Assembly: GCA_007125435.1 (NCBI GenBank)
Contig: SLDF01000144.1
Span: 1-23,358 of the forward strand
Direction: 5' to 3'
Origin: Saprospiraceae bacterium
GTDB taxonomy: Bacteria; Bacteroidota; Bacteroidia; Chitinophagales; Saprospiraceae
Length of the DNA stretch: 23,358 bases
Under the pieces are notes generated by a model. That model did not search any database. It worked only from the letters and a program-made list of their open reading frames with translations, and had not been told where the DNA came from. Shown one piece after another: positions 16,116 to 22,887 of the stretch (positions are counted from its first letter, which is position 1; the number at the start of each line of letters is the position of its first letter). The position numbers were made by a program, and so were the translations under genes.

Positions 16116-18332
16116 ATGTCAGAAAAGACAAAGGCAATAGACGATGAAAAGCTGATGATTCAAAGGGCCTACAGAAACCTGTTGAAAAGCCTTAGGAATC
16201 TTATGGAGCCTGATGACCGCGTCAATATACGCAAGGCCTATGAATTGGCTGTCGAAGCGCATAGTCAACAAAGAAGAAAGTCCGGAGAGCCTTATATTCT
16301 ACACCCAATTGAAGTTGCAAGAATATGTGTTGAAGAAATTGGACTGGGGCCTACAGCCGCCGTTTCTGCTCTTCTCCATGATGTCGTAGAAGATACCGCT
16401 GTAAGCCTGTCTGACATTGAAAAACAATTTGGCCCCAAAATAAGCAAAATCGTCGATGGCTTGACAAAGCTTGACTCCAGCTATGATGTCCAGATCAGCC
16501 AGGCAGAAAACTTTAAGAAGGTTTTATCCACACTTGTAGAGGATGTCAGAGTGGTCCTTATCAAAATGGCTGACCGCCTTCACAATATGAGGACACTCGG
16601 CTCCATGCCTCGTCACAAACAATTGAAAATTGCAGCTGAGACAAGTTATATATACGCTCCTCTTGCACACCGATTAGGCCTTTATAATTTAAAGACCGAG
16701 CTTCAGGACCTTTGCATGAAGATAACGGAGCCTGAAGCCTATCAAGGGGTAGCCAAAAAGCTGAAAGCCACAAAAAGAGAAAGGAGTGCTTACATCAAGA
16801 AGTTCATTGAGCCGATCGATAAAGAATTGGAGGCTTTAGATATTCCATACCGTATACAAGGGCGGATCAAGTCGATTTATTCGATTATGAATAAGATCAA
16901 GACCAAAAACGTACCTTTTGAAGAAATATATGATCTGTTCGCCATCAGAGTCATCATCGATGTGCCGGCCAAACAAGAAAAATCAGCTTGCTGGCAAATC
17001 TATTCTTATATCACCGATGTATACAGACCCATCCCGGAGCGCCTTAAAGACTGGGTGACGACACCTAAGTCCAACGGGTACGAATCTCTGCATACAACAG
17101 TCATTGGCCCTGAAGGGCGGTATGTCGAGGTACAGATCCGAAGTGAACGAATGGACGAAATCGCCGAGAGAGGTTTTGCCGCACACTGGAAGTACAAAGG
17201 TGTCAAACAAACAGGGCAGGATGTCTATGATAACTGGTTGGATAGTATCAGAGAAATACTCGATGACCCGGACCGTGATGCCCTGGACTTTGTCAGCGAC
17301 TTTAAGACAAACCTGTTCAAAGAAGAGGTATACGTATACACACCTAATGGCGATATGAAAATTTTGCCTAAAGGCGCTACAGCACTTGACTTTGCCTTTC
17401 ACATCCACACCGACTTAGGCTACCATTGTTCGGCACTTAAGGTCAACAATAAGTTGGTACCCATGGGTCACATCTTGGATAATGGAGATCAGGTCACTAT
17501 CACGACCAATAAAAATCAAAAGCCCAATGAAGATTGGCTTAAAATGGTGGTGACCAGTAAAGCTAAGTCAAAAATCAGATCAGCACTCAAGGAAGAACAC
17601 AAGAAGAAAGGGGAGTTTGGCAAGGAGGCTCTGGTGCGTAAGTTTTCCCATCTCAAGATTAACTTTGAGGATAATGTGGACTACATGGCCAAGGTGCTTA
17701 ACTTCAAAAGTCGACATGAACTCTATATTGCCGTAGCCACGGAGGCTATCAATCTCGGCACAGAGATGAAGCGATTTACTACTGAAAATGGTAAGCTACA
17801 ACTTATTAAGGAAGATAAGCCCATAGTCAATAAGCCCAATGAGAAGGCCGAAACTAAAGCGGTTTCCTCACTCAAAAAGTCCTCGATTCTGATCAATGGT
17901 GAGCCCGGCGATCAGTACAATTACAGCCTTTCCTCATGCTGCAACCCCGTGCAAGGTGACGATATTTTTGCCTTTATCACCACCAGTGCAGGTGTCAAAA
18001 TCCATAGAACAACCTGTCCCAATGCCACCAATATGATGGCTAACTACGGCTATAGAATAATGAAAGCAGAATGGTCACAGATTTCAGGAAATGACTTTAT
18101 CGTGGACCTCGTCATCATAGGCGTGGATAGTGGACCCGGTGTCATTGAAAGACTGACCAATAAAATATCCTCCTCCCTCGGTCTTAATATTCGCTCTTTT
18201 TTCATTGAAGGAAAAGAAGGCTATTTTGAAGGGCGCATTAGCCTCATCGTCAAGAATACACACCAGCTTAATCAAGCCATCATGGGACTCAAAATGCTTG
18301 ATGGTATATCCGCTGTCAGCCGTCTGGAGTAA
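16116..18332 (+). CDS. Bifunctional (p)ppGpp synthetase/hydrolase, RelA/SpoT family
   Basis: Makes and degrades the stringent-response alarmone (p)ppGpp; 738 residues from ATG 16116. Order: HD hydrolase domain (about 40-200) with His49, HDVVEDT (88-94) and MADRLHNMRT (151-160), all intact; synthetase domain (about 240-360) with GRIKSIYS and the RxKD motif RLKD (309-312), the form found in bifunctional enzymes, plus NGYESLHTTV; TGS (about 404-465, YVYTPNGDMKILPKGATALDFA); a Cys-containing region (SSCCNPVQGDD ... HRTTCPN); and a C-terminal ACT domain. A TTG at 16095 would add seven residues and is less likely. It is the first gene of a plus-strand pair with the fur-like gene 65 bp downstream. 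Confidence 0.96.
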   Translation: MSEKTKAIDDEKLMIQRAYRNLLKSLRNLMEPDDRVNIRKAYELAVEAHSQQRRKSGEPYILHPIEVARICVEEIGLGPTAAVSALLHDVVEDTAVSLSDIEKQFGPKISKIVDGLTKLDSSYDVQISQAENFKKVLSTLVEDVRVVLIKMADRLHNMRTLGSMPRHKQLKIAAETSYIYAPLAHRLGLYNLKTELQDLCMKITEPEAYQGVAKKLKATKRERSAYIKKFIEPIDKELEALDIPYRIQGRIKSIYSIMNKIKTKNVPFEEIYDLFAIRVIIDVPAKQEKSACWQIYSYITDVYRPIPERLKDWVTTPKSNGYESLHTTVIGPEGRYVEVQIRSERMDEIAERGFAAHWKYKGVKQTGQDVYDNWLDSIREILDDPDRDALDFVSDFKTNLFKEEVYVYTPNGDMKILPKGATALDFAFHIHTDLGYHCSALKVNNKLVPMGHILDNGDQVTITTNKNQKPNEDWLKMVVTSKAKSKIRSALKEEHKKKGEFGKEALVRKFSHLKINFEDNVDYMAKVLNFKSRHELYIAVATEAINLGTEMKRFTTENGKLQLIKEDKPIVNKPNEKAETKAVSSLKKSSILINGEPGDQYNYSLSSCCNPVQGDDIFAFITTSAGVKIHRTTCPNATNMMANYGYRIMKAEWSQISGNDFIVDLVIIGVDSGPGVIERLTNKISSSLGLNIRSFFIEGKEGYFEGRISLIVKNTHQLNQAIMGLKMLDGISAVSRLE

Positions 18333-18397
18333 TTCAAGTCAAAATTGTGACCTTTATATCTAGTGTTTTGTTATATTTACAGACATAAGATATAGGT

Positions 18398-18877
18398 ATG
18401 GACATTATAGAAGAAGTAAGAAGCATTTTTACCATTTATCTGGAGAAAAATAACCTTAGGAAGACCCCTGAACGCTACGCTATCCTAGAAGAAATATATA
18501 AGAGAACAGATCACTTTGACGCTGAAGCACTGTACATTCACATGAAGAATAAGAACTACAGAGTCAGTCGAGCTACTGTATACAATACTCTGGAGCTATT
18601 AGTCAATTGTGACCTTGTCAAAAAGCATCAATTTGGTAAAAACCTCGCCCAATACGAAAAGTCTTACGGCTACAAACAGCACGACCATCTCATCTGTGTC
18701 GACTGTGGAGATGTCAAAGAGTTTTGTGACCCCAGGCTACAGCAGATCAAAGACACTATGGGAGATATCCTTAAGTTTGAAGTGACACACCATTCATTAA
18801 ACTTGTATGGGAGATGTGATGGAGCCTGCGATAAGCAAAAGAATCCGAGACTCAAAAACAAGCCTCTGCCTCAATAA
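18398..18877 (+). CDS. Fur-family transcriptional regulator
   Basis: A 159-residue metal-dependent DNA-binding regulator. The N-terminal winged helix spans about 10-85 (LRKTPERYAILEEIY, recognition helix near VSRATVYNTLELL). The C-terminal dimerisation/metal domain has HDHLIC (95-100) and structural-zinc cysteine pairs Cys100/Cys103 (CVDC) and Cys140/Cys144 (CDGAC). Fur, PerR and Zur cannot be told apart safely from the sequence; Bacteroidota proteins of this type are usually labelled Fur. It lies 65 bp downstream of the Rel/SpoT gene and converges with the CBS gene. Confidence 0.93.
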   Translation: MDIIEEVRSIFTIYLEKNNLRKTPERYAILEEIYKRTDHFDAEALYIHMKNKNYRVSRATVYNTLELLVNCDLVKKHQFGKNLAQYEKSYGYKQHDHLICVDCGDVKEFCDPRLQQIKDTMGDILKFEVTHHSLNLYGRCDGACDKQKNPRLKNKPLPQ

Positions 18878-18919
18878 GTCTCAGCAGTTGTAAGTGGCAA
18901 ATTTGATGCGTTCCTGTTG

Positions 18920-19579
18920 TTATATATTCAGATAGGCCATGAGTAAATCATACCGCTCCTTGAGTGAGTCCTCAAAGTCTTTCTCTGTGTAAGTAGCCAA
19001 TACCACATATTCATACCGATCAAATGTAGCAATGATGGCTCTTACATCTTGGCGGTTGAGTTTGATAGTGATATATATTTTTCCGATTTCCGGATCAGAA
19101 GTCACAAATGTACTCAGCACTCTGGTATTCTCTGACTCTACTATTCTCGCTATTTCTGATAAGGAGTAATCCCTTTCATTCATTTCAAGTACGATGATAC
19201 TCCCCGGCTCAGAAAAAGAAAAGCTCTTCGCAAAGTACATGATGAGATCTTCCTGGGCAATACAGCCCAGATAATCATTGGCATTGTCTACAACCGGTAT
19301 TATGGTTAGATTAAAATTGGACATGAGGTGCAAGACCTCGAAGATGTGATCATTTTCTTTAGCGTATGGCTTAGTAAGACTCAGTTGATAACTACCTAGT
19401 GGGTCGGCCTCGTCATAATCCAGGATATCGTCTTCTGATATGACGCCCAGTAGCTGTGTGTTGTTCACTATTGGCAAGTGTCTCACACTATAGTCATGCA
19501 TTGACTCTAGCGCATCAAGACCTGTCGTTGAAGTTTTCAACGGCAATATGGTGGTCGATATGAGTTCACGGGCTATCAT
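18920..19579 (-). CDS. CBS-pair protein with C-terminal ACT-like domain
   Basis: A 219-residue soluble protein. Two CBS motifs lie at about 1-57 (LDALESMHDYSVRHLPIVN, GVISEDDIL) and about 68-125 (VLHLMSNFNLTIIPVVD, GCIAQEDLIMYF); together they form a Bateman module that usually binds adenine nucleotides or similar ligands. Residues about 128-205 (GSIIVLEMNERDYSLSEIARIVESEN ... KIYITIKLN) look like an ACT-type fold. This pairing occurs in many Bacteroidota. No effector domain is attached, so it is likely a ligand sensor acting on a partner. The partner is unknown. Confidence 0.85.
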   Translation of the reverse strand: MIARELISTTILPLKTSTTGLDALESMHDYSVRHLPIVNNTQLLGVISEDDILDYDEADPLGSYQLSLTKPYAKENDHIFEVLHLMSNFNLTIIPVVDNANDYLGCIAQEDLIMYFAKSFSFSEPGSIIVLEMNERDYSLSEIARIVESENTRVLSTFVTSDPEIGKIYITIKLNRQDVRAIIATFDRYEYVVLATYTEKDFEDSLKERYDLLMAYLNI

Positions 19580-19671
19580 CTATAATTTATTACTAAAACG
19601 GTTACAATCACATTTCGTTTGGACAGAAAACGTTAAAATAAATTAACCTTTTGCCATACCTCCCTTGTTTT

Positions 19672-19727
19672 AACCCGGATTGTGCATTGGAAATTCGTAA
19701 TAGATTTTCTAATGCATAATCCGGGTT
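19672..19727. mobile_element. Palindromic element, minimal copy B
   Basis: Arms 19672-19696 and 19703-19727 match at 22 of 25 positions as inverted repeats, with only a 6-bp spacer. The sequences are the same as the termini of copies A and C, so this is the bare terminal pair without an inner module. As RNA or extruded DNA it would form a long hairpin. It lies between the CBS gene and the TM2 gene (a 279-bp gap otherwise without recognisable features). Confidence 0.75.
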
Positions 19728-19858
19728 TATCCCCACTTCATGACAAATATATCTCTATTCAGCCATTTTTATAACAAATGACAATTATATTTTATATATA
19801 ATCAAATCACTTTGGAATAATTGTGTCGGATTACTGCGATTTAGCATTAGCCACCTTG

Positions 19859-20752
19859 TTATCTTGGTCGCTCTATTTTGGCCTTTTGCTCCTGGAACTC
19901 TTCATCATTGAGCACGCCCAGTTCCTTTAGGTTTTCCAGCCTTTTGATCTCTTTGAGAATGGTGTCTTCCTGAGCAGTATCGAGTAAAGGTGGTGAGATA
20001 TGGTCAGGAGCTATCGTCTCATCATCAGATGGTGTGGCCTTTTCTTTTTGAACCATTTCAGGTAGAGTCTTATAGTCTGCATCTTTGAACGCTACATACT
20101 CCGGCTGTATCCTCATGAATGCCAGAGATTCGTGCGTATGGATTCTTTCATAGTCATTGAATCCCAGTTCTACAGCTTTGTGGATATGAACAAAAGCTTT
20201 TTCCTTCTGCTCAGTCAGCGAGCATGCACATCCCAGATTGAAGTGAACAGCTATATCATTGGGGTCGATCTCTAGTGCTTTTTCAAAGTGCTTTATGGCC
20301 TCATCGTAGTTGAATGCCTTGAAGTACTTGATACCCTCTTTCTTGTCATCGCTATTGGAGGGCTTCACAGTTGACGAGCGTCGGGTTTTTCCAGCCGGAC
20401 GTGGAGGGCGATTTATGGTAGATTGCTGACGTCTTTCTGAGGTTTCATGGGTTTTATATTGGTTTGGGTCTACATCCTTGTCATATCGCTGATGCCCCGG
20501 TCTTTGCCTTTGATTTGGCGAATAAGATCGGTGGTAGTGACTACCTCTGATATTATTATAGCGCACATCAAACTCCTCTTCACTCATCCCAAAAAACACC
20601 AGCGCATCAATTATACCTAGCCAAAACGGAATAGACGTCCAGAAAAACAAAAGATATAGAACACCTAGACCAACCTGACCCAGATAAAATCGATGTACAC
20701 CGAATATCCCTAAAAATAAAGCAAATATAGCCGTCAGAGTCTTATTACGCAT
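19859..20752 (-). CDS. TM2-TPR-SHOCT domain protein
   Basis: A 297-residue membrane protein of modular build. Residues 1-55 form a TM2 domain of two hydrophobic helices with the GxxGxHRFYLG motif (GIFGVHRFYLGQVGLG). Residues about 70-135 are a polar, basic, low-complexity linker rich in Arg, His, Gln and Pro. Residues about 138-205 hold TPR-like helices (YFKAFNYDEAIKHFEKALEI, then PNDIAVHFNLGCACS). Residues about 262-297 are a SHOCT-like tail (KEIKRLENLKELGVLNDEEF). The TPR suggests protein binding at the membrane face. No enzymatic residues are seen. A TAnnTTTG-type box (TATTTTTG, minus strand, 20780-20773) lies 21 bp before the start codon. Confidence 0.82.
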   Translation of the reverse strand: MRNKTLTAIFALFLGIFGVHRFYLGQVGLGVLYLLFFWTSIPFWLGIIDALVFFGMSEEEFDVRYNNIRGSHYHRSYSPNQRQRPGHQRYDKDVDPNQYKTHETSERRQQSTINRPPRPAGKTRRSSTVKPSNSDDKKEGIKYFKAFNYDEAIKHFEKALEIDPNDIAVHFNLGCACSLTEQKEKAFVHIHKAVELGFNDYERIHTHESLAFMRIQPEYVAFKDADYKTLPEMVQKEKATPSDDETIAPDHISPPLLDTAQEDTILKEIKRLENLKELGVLNDEEFQEQKAKIERPR

Positions 20753-20772
20753 TGCATGTATTGTATCATCGG

Positions 20773-20780
20773 CAAAAATA
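20773..20780 (-). promoter_or_regulatory. Possible -7 box for the TM2 gene
   Basis: The minus strand reads TATTTTTG, matching TAnnTTTG, with the start codon 21 bp downstream. No TTG sits at the -33 position; the end of palindromic element C (from 20799) falls there instead. Confidence 0.35.
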
Positions 20781-20798
20781 ACGGATATAATTTACTTA

Positions 20799-21053
20799 AA
20801 CCCGGACTATGCAATAGATTTTCGAAATGAGGGTACAAATCGACGAAGGAGATGGGTGTATTTCATTTTCTCGCTTTGGGCATCACCCTCGTCCTGACGT
20901 CCTCGGGTCGCTATGTTTCGGGGCTCGCTATTCGCTCGGCCTCGATTTCGCTAAGGCTACATCGAGTCTGGCTTCGCATTCGCTTCGCCACCCACTTCAC
21001 AGCGCTGATGCACAACTAGAAAAGACGACATTTTCTAATGCATAAAACGGGTT
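20799..21053. mobile_element. Palindromic element, copy C, carrying a GC-rich repeat
   Basis: Arms 20799-20823 and 21029-21053 are recognisable as inverted repeats (about 17 of 25 positions) and match those of copies A and B. The inside holds a full copy of the GC-rich structured repeat (20878-21012) rather than the module found in copy A. There is no coding sequence. It is in the 411-bp gap between the TM2 gene and an unrecognised membrane protein gene. Confidence 0.65.
20878..21012 (+). repeat. GC-rich structured repeat, copy 3
   Basis: A 135-bp copy closely matching 15811-15944, starting GGGCATCACCC and ending GCTGATGCA, with the same nested pairing potential. It lies inside palindromic element C. 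Short reading frames through it give peptides similar to those from the other copies because the DNA is repeated, not because it codes. Confidence 0.8.
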
Positions 21054-21067
21054 CAATTCCTCACGAA

Positions 21068-21109
21068 GTTACGTGTTACGGGTTACGAGTTGCGTGCTAC
21101 GGGTTATTT
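21068..21109. repeat. Heptamer tandem array, GTTACGN type
   Basis: Six 7-bp units: GTTACGT, GTTACGG, GTTACGA, GTTGCGT, GCTACGG and GTTATTT. The core GTTACG is kept while the last base varies. It starts 15 bp after palindromic element C. It is a second heptamer family, different in sequence from the arrays at the two window ends. Confidence 0.85.
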
Positions 21110-21163
21110 TGAGTTAATTTTTTCCCTTTCAAGTTTTATTGAAGGGTCAATCGATTAGCCTTG

Positions 21164-21760
21164 TCATGAACTATTGAATGGCCTTAGCACATCTTCAAAT
21201 GTGGTTATCATATCTACAATCCTTTTTTTTCTCATGTAGAGAATCAACTGTATCAATGCCAGAGTAGTGATCGGAAACAATACACAAAAAACATAGTCCC
21301 AAACTTCCAACTCAAAACTTTTTATCAAACCTACTGAAAGTAAGCAGAACAGCGCGGAAATTGGAATGGCAAAAGGCACCTTCTCCTTGTCTTCGAAGTA
21401 AATTTGTTTTTGTTTCTCAATATGTGTATGAATCATTAAAATAAGATCTTCTTCTGCTTCTGCACTCCTCCAGTAAAGTATTATATCATAGGCAATAACT
21501 ATGAAATATAGAACTAACACCAAGTCTGTATAATAAGAGTCCCATTGGTAAATCAAGCAAGAAAAAAGAACAGCTAAAAAGGCAGCAGTAAATACAATCC
21601 AAAAACCTCCTCTTAAGACAACAGTAGCATATTTTGTCCAATAATTGATTAAACTCTCAAGTTTTCGTCGTTGGTCAGCACTCAGTTCTTCTTCCCTTAC
21701 AATGGGTACCCTGTGCCTTGGGAATGTGTTATTGTCTCTACCGTACTTCATATTCGTCAA
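21164..21760 (-). CDS. Unrecognised membrane protein, four hydrophobic segments
   Basis: A 198-residue protein I do not recognise. A polar N-terminus with many charged residues (VREEELSADQRRKLESLI) is followed by hydrophobic segments near 52-71 and 78-96, a charged stretch (SAEAEEDLILMIHTHIEKQKQ), then segments near 130-145 and 152-173 and a short cytoplasmic-like basic tail (MRKKRIVDMITTF). The two pairs of segments look like a duplicated hairpin layout. The start is ATG 21760; ATG 21751 is possible. It is divergent from the next gene (45-78 bp apart). Codon use looks like that of its neighbours. Role unknown. Confidence 0.7.
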   Translation of the reverse strand: MTNMKYGRDNNTFPRHRVPIVREEELSADQRRKLESLINYWTKYATVVLRGGFWIVFTAAFLAVLFSCLIYQWDSYYTDLVLVLYFIVIAYDIILYWRSAEAEEDLILMIHTHIEKQKQIYFEDKEKVPFAIPISALFCLLSVGLIKSFELEVWDYVFCVLFPITTLALIQLILYMRKKRIVDMITTFEDVLRPFNSS

Positions 21761-21838
21761 TAAAGCTATGCCGGTTAATTTGTGTTAGAGAAATAAAAAT
21801 ACAAAATGTATTTTTGTTGTGATCCAGACATAACCAAA

Positions 21839-22255
21839 ATGAAGAAAAAGGTCAATCATGTCGCCATGTACTTCGCTGGTCAGCCAAGGTCGCTTTTTGT
21901 GGTTGATGCCATAGGTGCTTTGTCTACCTCTCTGCTAGTGTTGTTAGTCCTTCGGACATTTAACGCATATATTGGTATGACTAAACCTACGCTTACACTT
22001 TTGGGGGGGTTAGCTCTCTGTCTATTGGCGTACTCTACTCTATGTGCCTTGCTACTAAGAGAAAGGTGGATACCTTTTATCTATGTGATCATTACGGGAA
22101 ACTTGACCTATTGCATCATCACAATCGGTGTCATACTCTTGAACTATGAGACCGTTACGACTTTGGGGCTTTTATATTTTGCGCTGGAGATAGCGCTGGT
22201 CTTTTTCTTAGTGTCTTTAGAATATGTGACGGCCCGGAAGTTAAAAGCTACCTAA
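21839..22255 (+). CDS. Unrecognised small integral membrane protein
   Basis: A 138-residue protein with four predicted membrane helices (about 20-40, 50-75, 81-103 and 108-128), a basic N-terminus (MKKKVNHVAMYF) and a short basic tail (VTARKLKAT). The frame is open from an ATG at 21806, but a TAnnTTTG box (TATTTTTG, 21809-21816) lies just after that codon and would place transcription start near 21823, so ATG 21839 is favoured. The DinB-family gene follows 50 bp later on the same strand. I cannot assign a family; small four-helix proteins next to DinB genes are seen in Bacteroidota but their role is not known to me. Confidence 0.65.
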   Translation: MKKKVNHVAMYFAGQPRSLFVVDAIGALSTSLLVLLVLRTFNAYIGMTKPTLTLLGGLALCLLAYSTLCALLLRERWIPFIYVIITGNLTYCIITIGVILLNYETVTTLGLLYFALEIALVFFLVSLEYVTARKLKAT

Positions 22256-22305
22256 GTTTTATTATTTTTAAGCTGAACTCTTAACTACCGCTAAACACTC
22301 AAATC

Positions 22306-22887
22306 ATGACAAGTGAATATTTACATAGCGTCAAGCAACTTTTCAGGTATTATAAGGTCCTGGGTGAGAAGACATTTGATCAGGTCAATGATGAACAGTT
22401 GCATTATCAATACAATGGAGATAGCAACAGCATGTCGACCATTGTCAAGCATTTATGGGGTAATATGATGTCGCGGTGGACGGACTTCCTGACCGCTGAT
22501 GGCGAAAAAGAATGGCGTGAGAGAGATGCTGAGTTTTACAATGACATCAATAGCAGAGAGGACATGATGTCCCTATGGAATGAAGGTTGGAACTGTCTGT
22601 TCGGTGCGCTAGATCAACTCTCCGGTGGAGATCTTACTCGAGAAGTCTTCATGCGTAATCAAGGCCATACCGTCATTGAGGCCATCAATAGACAATTGGC
22701 GCACTATGCTTATCACGTTGGTCAGATCGTCTACCTCGGCAAAATGCTCACTGCAGATCATTGGCAATCTCTATCTATCCCCAAAGGACAATCCAAAGCC
22801 TATAACGCCGAAAAGTTTGCTCAACCAAAGCGAAGAAAGCACTTTACAGACGAATACCTTAAAAACGACTCTAAAGACGAAGAATAA
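22306..22887 (+). CDS. DinB-like protein, DUF1572 family
   Basis: A 193-residue four-helix-bundle protein of the DinB/YfiT superfamily. The metal-binding histidines appear to be His49 (STIVKHLWGNM), His133 and His137 (QLAHYAYHVGQIVYLGKML), the standard three-His arrangement. The segment SNSMSTIVKHL and the C-terminal WQSLSIPKGQSKAYN are typical of DUF1572 proteins. Relatives include thiol-dependent transferases (bacillithiol or mycothiol pathways), but the activity here is unknown. A polar Lys/Glu-rich tail ends the protein. It is second in a probable pair with the upstream membrane protein. Confidence 0.88.
   Translation: MTSEYLHSVKQLFRYYKVLGEKTFDQVNDEQLHYQYNGDSNSMSTIVKHLWGNMMSRWTDFLTADGEKEWRERDAEFYNDINSREDMMSLWNEGWNCLFGALDQLSGGDLTREVFMRNQGHTVIEAINRQLAHYAYHVGQIVYLGKMLTADHWQSLSIPKGQSKAYNAEKFAQPKRRKHFTDEYLKNDSKDEE

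Noticed and set aside
18333..18397. Promoter for the fur-like gene
   Set aside because: TATATTTA is close to the -7 consensus but the nearest TTG is 24 bp away, outside the usual spacing.
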